DNA from: UBA2211 sp035404185
Lineage (GTDB): Bacteria > Patescibacteriota > Minisyncoccia > Minisyncoccales > Minisyncoccaceae
Reading direction: 5' to 3'
Assembly: GCA_965230985.1 (NCBI GenBank)
Contig: OZ246399.1
Span: forward strand, 496,001-560,000
Length of the DNA: 64,000 nucleotides
Below are positions 32,505-39,696 of the stretch, one piece after another; position 1 is the stretch's first letter, and every line of letters starts with the position of its first letter. The position numbers were made by a program, and so were the translations under genes. The notes under the pieces were generated by a model. That model ran no database searches and had not been told where the DNA came from. It saw only the letters and a program-made list of their open reading frames with translations.

Positions 32505-32579
32505 TGGCAGGGGCGGAAGGATTCGAACCCTCAAGATCTCTTTTGGAGAGAGACAGTTTGCCGTTGAGCTTACGCCCCT
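32505..32579 (-). tRNA. tRNA-Trp (CCA)
   Basis: Acceptor AGGGGCG/CGCCCCT, anticodon stem TCTCT/AGAGA with loop CTCCAAA (anticodon CCA), T-arm GGGTTCGAATCC, and an encoded CCA end. Its 3' end (GGATTCGAACC...AGGGGC on the plus strand) is the closest match to the C module of the cassette repeats. A CCA anticodon with normal UGA stops argues against recoding of UGA. Confidence 0.95.
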
Positions 32580-32603
32580 AAAACAAAAGGGAGCACTTCC
32601 CTC

Positions 32604-32765
32604 TTATCTCTTTACTTCTTTAAAAGTTGTGTGCTTTTTGCACTCTTTGCAAAACTTACTCATTTCTAATTTATCTTCAACTTGTTTTGTCTTATTAGTA
32701 AAGTAAGACGTTTTCTTGCAAGCGGTACAAACAACCTTTGTTCTTTTTTTCTTTTTTGTTGCCAT
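32604..32765 (-). CDS. rpmG: 50S ribosomal protein L33
   Basis: 53 residues opening MATKKKKRTKVVCTACKKTS, with a second Cys pair (FCKECKKHT), i.e. the zinc-binding form of bL33. It sits between tRNA-Trp and tRNA-Thr, the ancestral arrangement that usually continues into secE-nusG, which is 29 kb away here. Confidence 0.92.
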   Translation of the reverse strand: MATKKKKRTKVVCTACKKTSYFTNKTKQVEDKLEMSKFCKECKKHTTFKEVKR

Positions 32766-32790
32766 ATTTTTTATTTATATATTCTCTCTG

Positions 32791-32862
32791 AGCCGATGGT
32801 GAGAATCGGACCCACGACCTTTCCCTTACCAAGGGAATGTTCTACCACTGAACTACATCGGC
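32791..32862 (-). tRNA. tRNA-Thr (GGT)
   Basis: Acceptor GCCGATG/CATCGGC, anticodon stem TTCCC/GGGAA with loop TTGGTAA (GGT), and a T-arm GTGGGTCCGATTCTCAC. CCA is not encoded. Confidence 0.95.
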
Positions 32863-32880
32863 ACTTTCCCTTCCACGGCT

Positions 32881-32966
32881 TGGTGGGCGATGAGGGACTT
32901 GCACCCCCGAAGGCCGAAGCCATCTGATTTACAGTCAGACCCGTTTGACTACTTTGGTAATCGCCC
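32881..32966 (-). tRNA. tRNA-Tyr (GTA)
   Basis: Acceptor GGGCGAT/ATCGCCC, anticodon loop CTGTAAA (GTA), a long class II variable arm (GGCTTCGGCCTTCGG), and encoded CCA. Confidence 0.95.
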
Positions 32967-32993
32967 AATGAAACAATGATAGCAAAATGTTGA

Positions 32994-33665
32994 TTATTTT
33001 TCAATAACCTTCATTCTTTGCTCTTTCCATTCTTGTATTTTCTTTTGATGACCTGACAAAAGAATTGGAGGAACTTTCCATTTTTTTCCTTTTTGAGGAA
33101 TAAATACTTCCGGTCTGGTATATTCAGGATATTCGATAAAGCCGCCCTTTTTAGTCATTCTTTCTTTTAAAAAAGATGGCTTTCCCAAAACATTAGGAAC
33201 TAAACGAGAAATTGTTTCAATCACAATCATTGCTGGTAATTCCCCACCCATTAAATCATATTCTCCGATTGATATTTCTTCATCAGCAATATATTTAGCC
33301 ACTCTTTCATCCACTCCTTCATATCGACCACAGATAAAAATAAGATTATCGTATTTACTCAATTGAAAAGCTTTCTTCTGATTAAAGGTCTTTCCTCTTG
33401 GAGTAAACAAGATTACTCTACTTTTCTTTTTATTCTTTTTTAGTATTTCTTCAACTGCTTTGAATATCGGTTCAACTTTTAAAACCATTCCCAGTCCCCC
33501 GCCGTATGGCCGGTCATCGACTGTTTTTCTTTCATTGTCAGTCCATTTTCTCAAATCATGAACATTAATCTTAAGAATGCCTTTGTCCGAGGCTTTCTTG
33601 ATAAATGATTCATTTAAGTATGAATCAAAAAGATTGGGGAAAATTGTGATAATATTAAATTGCAT
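32994..33665 (-). CDS. trmD: tRNA (guanine-N1)-methyltransferase
   Basis: 223 residues. Methylates G37 of tRNAs. SPOUT fold with deep knot: the DDRPYGGGLGMVLKVEPI loop, the FICGRYEGVDERV SAM-binding turn, and SIGEYDLMGGELPAMIVIETISRLVP. The C-terminal part with LLSGHQKKIQEWK is complete. Normally it follows rimM, but here an AbiE-type toxin-antitoxin pair occupies the position between the KH gene and trmD. Confidence 0.96.
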   Translation of the reverse strand: MQFNIITIFPNLFDSYLNESFIKKASDKGILKINVHDLRKWTDNERKTVDDRPYGGGLGMVLKVEPIFKAVEEILKKNKKKSRVILFTPRGKTFNQKKAFQLSKYDNLIFICGRYEGVDERVAKYIADEEISIGEYDLMGGELPAMIVIETISRLVPNVLGKPSFLKERMTKKGGFIEYPEYTRPEVFIPQKGKKWKVPPILLSGHQKKIQEWKEQRMKVIEK

Positions 33666-33666
33666 G

Positions 33667-34377
33667 TTATTTTATAGAAGCAATATAATTTTTTAACATG
33701 AAAATGGTTTCATTTTTCAGACTACTCTTAATCCATTTTTTTTCTTTTTCATTAACTAATTCCCCCAATCCAGTCATTATTTCATTACTTTTTATTTTTT
33801 CAATAATATCTAAACAATTCTTTAACTGCTTTTTTGTTTCTACTCCGGTTATTGACTTTACGATTTCATTGTCTATGTCCCAATTATTTTTAGTAAAATA
33901 ATAGATATCATAAACATCTCTCATCGCTGTAGTAGTTCTTAATGTTAAAGCAGAAAGTTTTCCAGCAAACAAATACTCTTTTTTTGCTACCAACATTGAA
34001 ATACCAAGATATTCCTTTAATTCGTATTTATCTTTAACATTTTCAATTAATCGTCTTGTGTTTATCTCGATTTTAATATTAAGATCAGCTTCGCCATAAG
34101 AAAGCAGGACGAAAATAGTAAATTTTTTAATGTGCTTATCTTTTACTGTTCCATATTTTTCTAAAATTTTAACAACTTTTTCAAAAACTTCCGTTTGATC
34201 ATTTTCATCATAAGAAAATATATCAAAATCAAGGTCTACAGAAAAGCGAGGCAAATTATAAAAAAAATATGCACAGGTTCCACCCTTAAATCCTAAAAGC
34301 GAGGCAATGGAAATATCTGTATAAATATCTTTTAATATCTGTCCCATTATTAGTTGGTGCTTCTCTTTATTCAACAT
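33667..34377 (-). CDS. AbiEii-type nucleotidyltransferase (putative toxin)
   Basis: 236 residues. MNT-like fold with GFKGGTCAYFFYNLPRFSVDLDFDIF: the GGT and the D-x-D metal motif of the AbiEii/JHP933 family are both present. Family members transfer nucleotides, for example CTP or GTP to tRNA 3' ends, and can arrest growth as type IV toxins or abort phage infection. The gene overlaps the upstream AbiEi-like gene by 11 bases, as expected for the pair, and is followed one base later by trmD. Confidence 0.88.
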   Translation of the reverse strand: MLNKEKHQLIMGQILKDIYTDISIASLLGFKGGTCAYFFYNLPRFSVDLDFDIFSYDENDQTEVFEKVVKILEKYGTVKDKHIKKFTIFVLLSYGEADLNIKIEINTRRLIENVKDKYELKEYLGISMLVAKKEYLFAGKLSALTLRTTTAMRDVYDIYYFTKNNWDIDNEIVKSITGVETKKQLKNCLDIIEKIKSNEIMTGLGELVNEKEKKWIKSSLKNETIFMLKNYIASIK

Positions 34378-34936
34378 TTTTTTGATATTTAATTAATCTT
34401 TCTACTAACTGTTTGTTGTTATATATTTTGACTAATTTAAAACATTTTTCCCAATTTAACGGTTTTAAATTGTCAAAATAGTAACTAGGGAAAAGATATA
34501 TCGTATCTAGGAAAGCTCTCTCGGGGGTAGCAATACTATAATTGTCATTTTGAATAATTCCTTCTGGATTATATAAAACAGAATTTTTTAATCGTCTTAT
34601 TGTAAAAGACTTGCCATCAATTTCTTTTTTTTGAGGCCACTTAGCTGCAATGAATATTGTTTCGTAATATTGAAAAATAATGCCAGTCTCTCTTAGCACG
34701 GTTTCAAAACTAATGTATGAAGGAGAATAAATGCTAGTAGCTAATTCTTTAGGATCATAATTTTTATCCTTACTAAAAATTCCTCTAGATATTTTAATTA
34801 AATTCCCTTGTTTTACATAATAAGCTATTTTAGATTTAAGTTTTTTTGTGTCTTTTTCCTCCCAAATTAAAGACAAATCTTTATTAGTCAAGACTTTTTT
34901 AGAGGTTTTATATAGTTTTGTGATTGCATTATCCAT
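34367..34936 (-). CDS. AbiEi-type regulator/antitoxin
   Basis: 189 residues. An N-terminal winged-helix part (TNKDLSLIWEEKDTKKLKSKIAYYVKQGNLIKISRGIFSKD) and a C-terminal AbiEi-like domain (YSPSYISFETVLRETGIIFQYYETIFIA). It should repress its own promoter through inverted repeats, and a perfect 15-bp inverted repeat lies directly upstream. It is co-translated with the nucleotidyltransferase. Confidence 0.85.
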   Translation of the reverse strand: MDNAITKLYKTSKKVLTNKDLSLIWEEKDTKKLKSKIAYYVKQGNLIKISRGIFSKDKNYDPKELATSIYSPSYISFETVLRETGIIFQYYETIFIAAKWPQKKEIDGKSFTIRRLKNSVLYNPEGIIQNDNYSIATPERAFLDTIYLFPSYYFDNLKPLNWEKCFKLVKIYNNKQLVERLIKYQKNVE

Positions 34937-34983
34937 AATGTATGATGGAGGTTGTGTTTTTTCTTACTTCCATCATACATTAT
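34935..34983. promoter_or_regulatory. 15-bp inverted repeat operator for the AbiE pair
   Basis: ATAATGTATGATGGA (34935-34949) and TCCATCATACATTAT (34969-34983) are perfect inverted arms with a 19-base spacer. The first arm overlaps the AbiEi start codon. AbiEi of known systems binds inverted repeats at its own promoter, so this is the likely autoregulatory site. Confidence 0.7.
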
Positions 34984-35050
34984 TAATAAATTATGTCAAG
35001 AGGAGTAAACAAAAAAGCCCCTTACGGGACTCTTTGTATTGTATAAACAA

Positions 35051-35392
35051 TTAAATCTTGAAATCCTCGAAGTCTTCAGTAATATTTGTTGAAGGAGCTT
35101 CGGCTGCGGGTGCAGCTTCTTGAGGCTTTCTTCTAGAGCCACCTTCAGGTTCTTCAATCTTTAGGTTAACTCTGGCGTGATTCTTAAGACCAATGATTCT
35201 AACTAGGTTTCTAATTGCCCTAGCTGTTGAACCTTCTCTTCCGATTAACTGACCCATGTCTTCTGGGTTTACTTTTACTGTTAAAAGAACACCCATTTCG
35301 TCAACTTTTCTTTCTACTTTGACATCAGTTGGATGATCAACTAGTGTTTTAACGATAAACTCAAGAAATTCGATATCTTTTGCTTCTGCCAT
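35051..35392 (-). CDS. khpA: KH-domain RNA-binding protein (KhpA-like)
   Basis: 113 residues from MAEAKDIEFLEFIVKTLVDHP (an in-frame ATG 60 bases upstream would add 20 residues unlike the family). The KH core VNPEDMGQLIGREGSTARAIRNLVRIIG has the GxxG loop as IGREG. The C terminus is a low-complexity tail (GGSRRKPQEAAPAAEAPSTNITEDFEDFKI). KhpA binds RNA and, with KhpB, affects cell size in Gram-positives. It follows rpsP, as usual. Confidence 0.88.
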   Translation of the reverse strand: MAEAKDIEFLEFIVKTLVDHPTDVKVERKVDEMGVLLTVKVNPEDMGQLIGREGSTARAIRNLVRIIGLKNHARVNLKIEEPEGGSRRKPQEAAPAAEAPSTNITEDFEDFKI

Positions 35393-35511
35393 GCTAGTTC
35401 GTTTTATTTCTAAATACTTTTCACCGGGTAGTTCGACCTTTCCTTTTATCATTATATTACTTGCTACCCTTTTCCAATGTTAAGGTATAAAAAAGCAAGA
35501 ATAGATTAAAA

Positions 35512-35895
35512 CTATTCTGCCTGTTGAGCTTCTTCTGCTACGGGAGCTGTTTCTTCTGTTTTTGGAGCTTCTTCTACTTTAGGAGTAGGAGTAGCAACTG
35601 GTGCTGGTTCGGCAACTGCCTTTTTTTTCTTTTTGAAAACAATTTTCTTTTTTTCTCCTTTTACAATACTTTCGTTAATAAGGATGTTATAAACTGTGTC
35701 TGAAGGTATTGCTCCTACACCCATCCAGTATTGAATCCTTTCTGCGTGCAAGGTTTTCTCTTTGGTTAGAGGATTATAAAATCCAACTTGCTCGACAAAC
35801 TTTCCTCCCTGAGGTGGATTGTTTCTGTCGGTAACGACAACCTTGTATGAAGGCTGTTTTTTCTTTCCTGTTCTAAATAATCTGATTACTAACAT
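35512..35895 (-). CDS. rpsP: 30S ribosomal protein S16 with extended tail
   Basis: 127 residues. The first 85 are typical bS16 (MLVIRLFRTGKKKQPSYKVVVTDRNNPPQGGKFVEQVGFYNPLTKEK). A tail of about 40 residues rich in Ala, Glu and Pro follows and is not part of the ribosome-bound core. A private promoter TTGAAA, 17 bases, TAAGAT lies at 35950-35922, so rpsP starts its own transcript. Confidence 0.95.
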   Translation of the reverse strand: MLVIRLFRTGKKKQPSYKVVVTDRNNPPQGGKFVEQVGFYNPLTKEKTLHAERIQYWMGVGAIPSDTVYNILINESIVKGEKKKIVFKKKKKAVAEPAPVATPTPKVEEAPKTEETAPVAEEAQQAE

Positions 35896-35960
35896 ATTCG
35901 GTTATTATTAATTACAAAAATATCTTACACTATTACTTAATTATTTTCAACCCCTAATCA

Positions 35961-36668
35961 TTACCAATCTTTAACTTTCAAAGCTTCGTCAGCCGCTTTT
36001 AATTCTGCTTCATGCTTTGAAGAACCGTCTCCCTTGGCGACTAATTCATCTCCTAAGAATACTCCAACGATAAAGAATCTCATATGGTCGGGACCGCTTT
36101 CTTCCAAGACTTGGTAAACTGGAGTAATAGCAACAATTTCCTGAGCTTTTTCCTGAAAAAGAGATTTAGGATCTTTGAATAATTTTTTTTCAATTATTTC
36201 GGGAAGTTTTCTGTCTATTAAGTTTTTTTCAATGAAAAGCTTAGTCGCTTCATATCCCTGGTCTAAATAAAGAGCACCGATAAAGGCCTCAAAGGTATCG
36301 CTTAAAATATACTTTCTGGCTTTGCCTTTTTCTTTTTCTTCTCCCGATGACAGCAAAAGAAAATTTTCAAATCCTATTTCCTTAGCTGTATCCGAGAGGA
36401 TGTTTGCATTAACTAGAGAAGCTCTCCAACCCGTCATTTCACCTTCTGGCTTATCAGGATAGCTTCTAAAAAGATAGTCAGTGGTTATTAATTCTAAGAC
36501 CGCATCTCCTAAAAATTCCAATCTTTCATTGTGAGATAAATAAAAATCAGGATTTTCGTTTAAGTATGATCGATGACAAAAAGCCTGAATTAATAAATCT
36601 TTATTCTTAAAAGAAAAGTTTAATGATTTTTCCAGAACAGAAAAATCTTTCATGTTATTCTTCTTCAT
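35961..36668 (-). CDS. rnc: Ribonuclease III
   Basis: About 235 residues from the ATG at 36668, or 230 from ATG 36653 next to the nusB stop. The longer frame upstream is nusB overlap. Catalytic signature HNERLEFLGDAVLELITTDYLF, second acidic cluster DTFEAFIGALYLDQG, and a C-terminal dsRNA-binding domain (DPKSLFQEKAQEI...GSSKHEAELKAADEAL). It processes rRNA and double-stranded RNAs. Translationally coupled to nusB. Confidence 0.95.
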   Translation of the reverse strand: MKKNNMKDFSVLEKSLNFSFKNKDLLIQAFCHRSYLNENPDFYLSHNERLEFLGDAVLELITTDYLFRSYPDKPEGEMTGWRASLVNANILSDTAKEIGFENFLLLSSGEEKEKGKARKYILSDTFEAFIGALYLDQGYEATKLFIEKNLIDRKLPEIIEKKLFKDPKSLFQEKAQEIVAITPVYQVLEESGPDHMRFFIVGVFLGDELVAKGDGSSKHEAELKAADEALKVKDW

Positions 36669-37119
36669 TGTCGTTTTCTCCTTTATTTTCTTCCTCTTCT
36701 CCAACGATTTCTCTATATACTGTTCCCAAAACTCCATTAATGAATTTTCTAGAATTTTCTCCTCCGAAATTCTTAGCTAATTCAATTGATTCATTGATAG
36801 CAACCTTGGGAGGAACCTCATCCTTATTTTCATAAAGAAGTTCAAAAATGCCGATTCTTAAAACATTTCTATCGAGAATGTTTATTTGATTAATCGGCCA
36901 TTCTGGAGCAGTTTTTTCAATAATTTTATCAATAACTTCAAGGTTTTCTTTGACTCCATTAACTAAAGTCCAAATAAAATCATAGCTTTCAAGGCCCTTA
37001 CCGAATTCTTCAATGTTCTTTTCGGTTATTTTTTCCAAATCATTATTAACCTTTCCATGAAAGTCCCATTCATACAAGCTTTGCATTGCAACAGATCTTG
37101 ACAGGTGCCTTGAGGCCAT
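36655..37119 (-). CDS. nusB: Transcription antitermination factor NusB
   Basis: 154 residues, all helical. NusB binds boxA RNA with S10. Seen: SRHLSRSVAMQSLYEWDF at the start, and the VLRIGIFELLYENKDEVPPKVAINESIELAKNFGGENSRKFINGVLGTVYRE core. The acidic tail (GEEEENKGENDNEEE) is unusual in length. It starts one base after rpmF. Confidence 0.94.
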   Translation of the reverse strand: MASRHLSRSVAMQSLYEWDFHGKVNNDLEKITEKNIEEFGKGLESYDFIWTLVNGVKENLEVIDKIIEKTAPEWPINQINILDRNVLRIGIFELLYENKDEVPPKVAINESIELAKNFGGENSRKFINGVLGTVYREIVGEEEENKGENDNEEE

Positions 37120-37120
37120 A

Positions 37121-37384
37121 TTATTTCTTTTCTTCTTTTTTAGATTCTGAGGCTTTAGTTTCTCCTATTTCCTTTTGTCTCTTTTTTTGTTCTTTTTTCT
37201 CTAATTTAGCCATTACGTTTACAAGTTCAGTTCCCTTGTAGTATCCGCAATAACCGCAAAGAGTGTGAGGTAAAACAGGTTTTCCACATTTAGGACATTT
37301 AACTAAAACAGGGGCTTTAATGAAAATATTCCCCCTTCTTCTATTTTTCCTTGATGAATTGTGTCTTTGTTTTGGTACTGCCAT
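37121..37384 (-). CDS. rpmF: 50S ribosomal protein L32
   Basis: 87 residues. MAVPKQRHNSSRKNRRRGN is diagnostic, and the four Cys of the zinc ribbon (CPKCG...CGYCG) are present. A charged tail of about 25 residues (EKKEQKKRQKEIGETKASESKKEEKK) extends beyond the family norm. Promoter TTGACA, 16 bases, TATAAT at 37438-37411. First gene of rpmF-nusB-rnc. Confidence 0.95.
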   Translation of the reverse strand: MAVPKQRHNSSRKNRRRGNIFIKAPVLVKCPKCGKPVLPHTLCGYCGYYKGTELVNVMAKLEKKEQKKRQKEIGETKASESKKEEKK

Positions 37385-37459
37385 ATTCTTATCTTTAAAT
37401 CTATATAGCTATTATACATTTTTAAATATTTTTGTCAAAATATATAAAAAAAGAGGAGG

Positions 37460-37990
37460 TTATTTCTCCGCTTCATAGTTTTCAATCTCTCGGCAGATTA
37501 TTTCTGCGAGTTCAAAAACTTGGCTAATCTTTTTGAAGTTATTCAATCTTCTCCATTTAGGTAGCGTTTTCGGGATTACTTGATTATCCCGGTAATGGTT
37601 CCACCCGCAGTGAGTCTCCTTCGAGCAACTGAAGAATTCTTGAATATCTTCAAAACAGATGAACTTGGTGTAATAGCGAAGATACATTTCTGCTGAACTA
37701 GCTGTTCCTCCCATTGGTCCTGGGCCAGCACAGTATGCTCCGCAGAGATGGGAAAACCTTTTGTTTTTCTTTTCCCTGCTCCACTTGTTCCAGATTACTT
37801 CCGACATGTTATAGAAGTCAGAAGTGCTCATTCGTTTAATACCTTTGTCTTTGAGATAAAGACTAAGGTAGAACAAAACGATATCCATTACATCGCTGTA
37901 ATAAATAGTTCCGATGAATTTTTTGTCGATGTGGTGCAGTTTTTCATCGGTACTTTTTTTGATGCAGTCAATAATCCTTTCCTTTATCAT
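37460..37990 (-). CDS. Hypothetical cassette protein (176 aa)
   Basis: A helical, soluble protein. The middle contains RFSHLCGAYCAGPGPMGGTASSAEMYLRYYTKFICFEDIQEFFSCSKETHCGWNHYRDN, with several Cys and His that might bind a metal, which is inference only. It is visibly richer in G+C than rpmF next door. It is followed by an AAAAAAAG tail like the other cassettes and preceded by a C-module repeat. Family unrecognised. Confidence 0.6.
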   Translation of the reverse strand: MIKERIIDCIKKSTDEKLHHIDKKFIGTIYYSDVMDIVLFYLSLYLKDKGIKRMSTSDFYNMSEVIWNKWSREKKNKRFSHLCGAYCAGPGPMGGTASSAEMYLRYYTKFICFEDIQEFFSCSKETHCGWNHYRDNQVIPKTLPKWRRLNNFKKISQVFELAEIICREIENYEAEK

Positions 37991-38071
37991 AATCAGTCAC
38001 CATTAGGTTGGTAAAGAGCTTTTGCTCTTCCAGAAAAATAGTATACCTTTTGAGAAATTGTGTCCATGATT

Positions 38072-38185
38072 GCGTTCAGATAGGATTCGAACTAAAATCA
38101 CTATTAGTATATATCTTTTGGAATTAAAAATGTTATCAGTAGCGCTAGGACGTTATCAGAACCTTTTTTGATAATATTTTTTACA
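38072..38185 (-). repeat. Cassette repeat R9 (modules C+B, decayed)
   Basis: CAGATAGGATTCGAACTAAA (38078-38097), then after about 35 bases TAGCGCTAGGACGTTATCAG and AACCTTTTTTGATAAT. Same order and spacing as R4. Confidence 0.68.
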
Positions 38186-38585
38186 CTAAAAATAACCTGT
38201 AGATAATAAAAATTAAAAAACACGATAACAATATAACTATAAAAAAACTTAAAAAATAAATAATATTATTAAGAATAGATTCTTTTTCAAAACTTTTTTT
38301 AGATGAATTCATTAAAACAAAAACTGTTATTAATGAAATTATAGATAATCCATAAGAAATAATCATTGTGAAAATGTATAACAAAGAATAAAGTAAATAT
38401 CCCTGACCAGCAGGATCTCCAAGACTAAAAATACTATCTGCTATCAGCGCAAATGCTATACCAAGATAGCCATTCATAAATAGTATAGTTGCGCATATCC
38501 CAGCTAATAAAAAAACTAAACCAATAAAAAATAAAAGATTAGATGGAAAATTAGCAATTACAGATTTAAATGAATTAAATATCAT
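38181..38585 (-). CDS. Four-helix membrane protein
   Basis: 134 residues with hydrophobic segments near 13-35, 45-55 (weak), 62-88 and 105-134. It contains DSIFSLGDPAGQGYLLYSLLYIF in a loop region. No enzyme signature. It is cassette-like in position, just after R9 (downstream side) and unrelated to its neighbours. Confidence 0.6.
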   Translation of the reverse strand: MIFNSFKSVIANFPSNLLFFIGLVFLLAGICATILFMNGYLGIAFALIADSIFSLGDPAGQGYLLYSLLYIFTMIISYGLSIISLITVFVLMNSSKKSFEKESILNNIIYFLSFFIVILLSCFLIFIIYRLFLV

Positions 38586-38695
38586 GTTTGTTTTTAATAA
38601 TTATATTTTTTAGACTATATCAATTACCTTGCTTTACAATCTTGTCTTTAGCCATTCTTTATATAGCTTTATAGGTAACTATGTTATATAAACTA

Positions 38696-38779
38696 TTGAC
38701 AATATCGGTAATATAGAATATTATTAATTCATAAAAGGCTTAGGCCTCCGAGACCCTCCCTAGTGGTGGGTCGTTTTCT
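38696..38779 (+). ncRNA. Putative short RNA convergent with the GNAT-PemK gene
   Basis: Promoter TTGACA (38696-38701), 17 bases, TATTAT (38719-38724), then after only about 50 bases a GACCC/GGGTC terminator (38752-38772) with T-run. The RNA would be about 45-50 nt, with an AGGCCT palindrome. No open frame. Confidence 0.45.
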
Positions 38780-39592
38780 TTATAAAAATCTTATTATTTC
38801 TTCTTTTATTTTTTGAAAATCTTCCTTAGGTAACATAGTCATTTTCCTTATAAGTCTTTTTTCACTTATTAATTTAACTTGAGACAGAACCACGCAAGAT
38901 GTTTCTTCTTTTCCCTCTAGTGTGCATTTATAATAATAGGGATTTTCCTTAATTTTGCTTGTTAAAGGTAGCATCCAAAACGTTCCATTACCAAAAGTTT
39001 TTAATATTAAAACAGGCCTTTCGAACTCGTCATTTTTACCATCTGTTTCGTATCCAATATTTATTCCTAAGGAACACCACCAGATTTCTCTTTCATAATA
39101 GTACAAAGATTTATTTTTCTTATCTAATTCTTTTTTCTTTGCATTCCATCCGTCAAAATCTTTAATATATAAAAACATTTCAATGTGTGGTATTCCAACC
39201 TCTTCAAAGATTTCTCCTCTTTTTTTAAATCCTAGCTTTTCATAAAATCCACTAGCATTTTCTTGTGAATAAAGTTTTATTTCTTTTTGCTTTTTTTCTT
39301 GCAAATAAGAAAGAGTAAAATCCATTATTTTTTTACCAAAACCAATTCCTCTGCATTTTTTTAACACAGATGTTCTTTCTATTTTTGCTATTTTCTCATC
39401 TAAATATCTAATTCTGAGCGTTGCTATTGGTTCATTGTTTAAATAAATGATGATATGTTCAGATGATTCATCCTTTCCATCAATATCTAATTCAGAATCT
39501 ATTCCTTGTTCTTCTATAAAAACCTTACGTCGCACTTCTTGAGCATCTATAATTTCTTTATTGGTCTCAACTTTTTTTATTCTTATATCCAT
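38780..39592 (-). CDS. GNAT acetyltransferase fused to a PemK/MazF-like domain
   Basis: 270 residues. Residues 1-145 are an ElaA/GNAT-type acetyltransferase: AQEVRRKVFIEEQGI, then motif A in KKCRGIGFGKKIMDFTLSYL and motif B in NASGFYEKLGFKKRGEIFEEVGIPHIEMFL. Residues 165-270 resemble PemK/MazF endoribonuclease toxins: REIWWCSLGINIGYETDGKN-FERPVLILKTFGNGTFWMLPLTSK...VVLSQVKLISEKRL. The linker DFDGWNAKKKELDKKN looks like the usual N terminus of stand-alone PemK proteins of this type. No antitoxin gene adjoins it. Confidence 0.78.
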   Translation of the reverse strand: MDIRIKKVETNKEIIDAQEVRRKVFIEEQGIDSELDIDGKDESSEHIIIYLNNEPIATLRIRYLDEKIAKIERTSVLKKCRGIGFGKKIMDFTLSYLQEKKQKEIKLYSQENASGFYEKLGFKKRGEIFEEVGIPHIEMFLYIKDFDGWNAKKKELDKKNKSLYYYEREIWWCSLGINIGYETDGKNDEFERPVLILKTFGNGTFWMLPLTSKIKENPYYYKCTLEGKEETSCVVLSQVKLISEKRLIRKMTMLPKEDFQKIKEEIIRFL

Positions 39593-39616
39593 ATTTTTAT
39601 TATATCTCTAAAAATA

Positions 39617-39695
39617 AAAAGCGCCAATAAGGCGCTAGGGATTTGCAGGGGCGCTGGGATGTTGTCGGAACATTTTTGAGGTTAAATTAACTATA
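39617..39695 (-). repeat. Cassette repeat R10 (module B) with GCGCC hairpin
   Basis: A GCGCC AATAA GGCGC hairpin (39621-39635), then TTTGCAGGGGCGCTGGGATG, TTGTCGGAAC and TTTTTGAGGTTAAATTAA, ending at the stop of the 39697 gene. Confidence 0.75.
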
Positions 39696-39696
39696 C

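Noticed and set aside
33667..34936. Restriction or other defence island around the AbiE pair
   Set aside because: Flanking genes are trmD, a KH-domain gene and rpsP. No further defence gene is adjacent.
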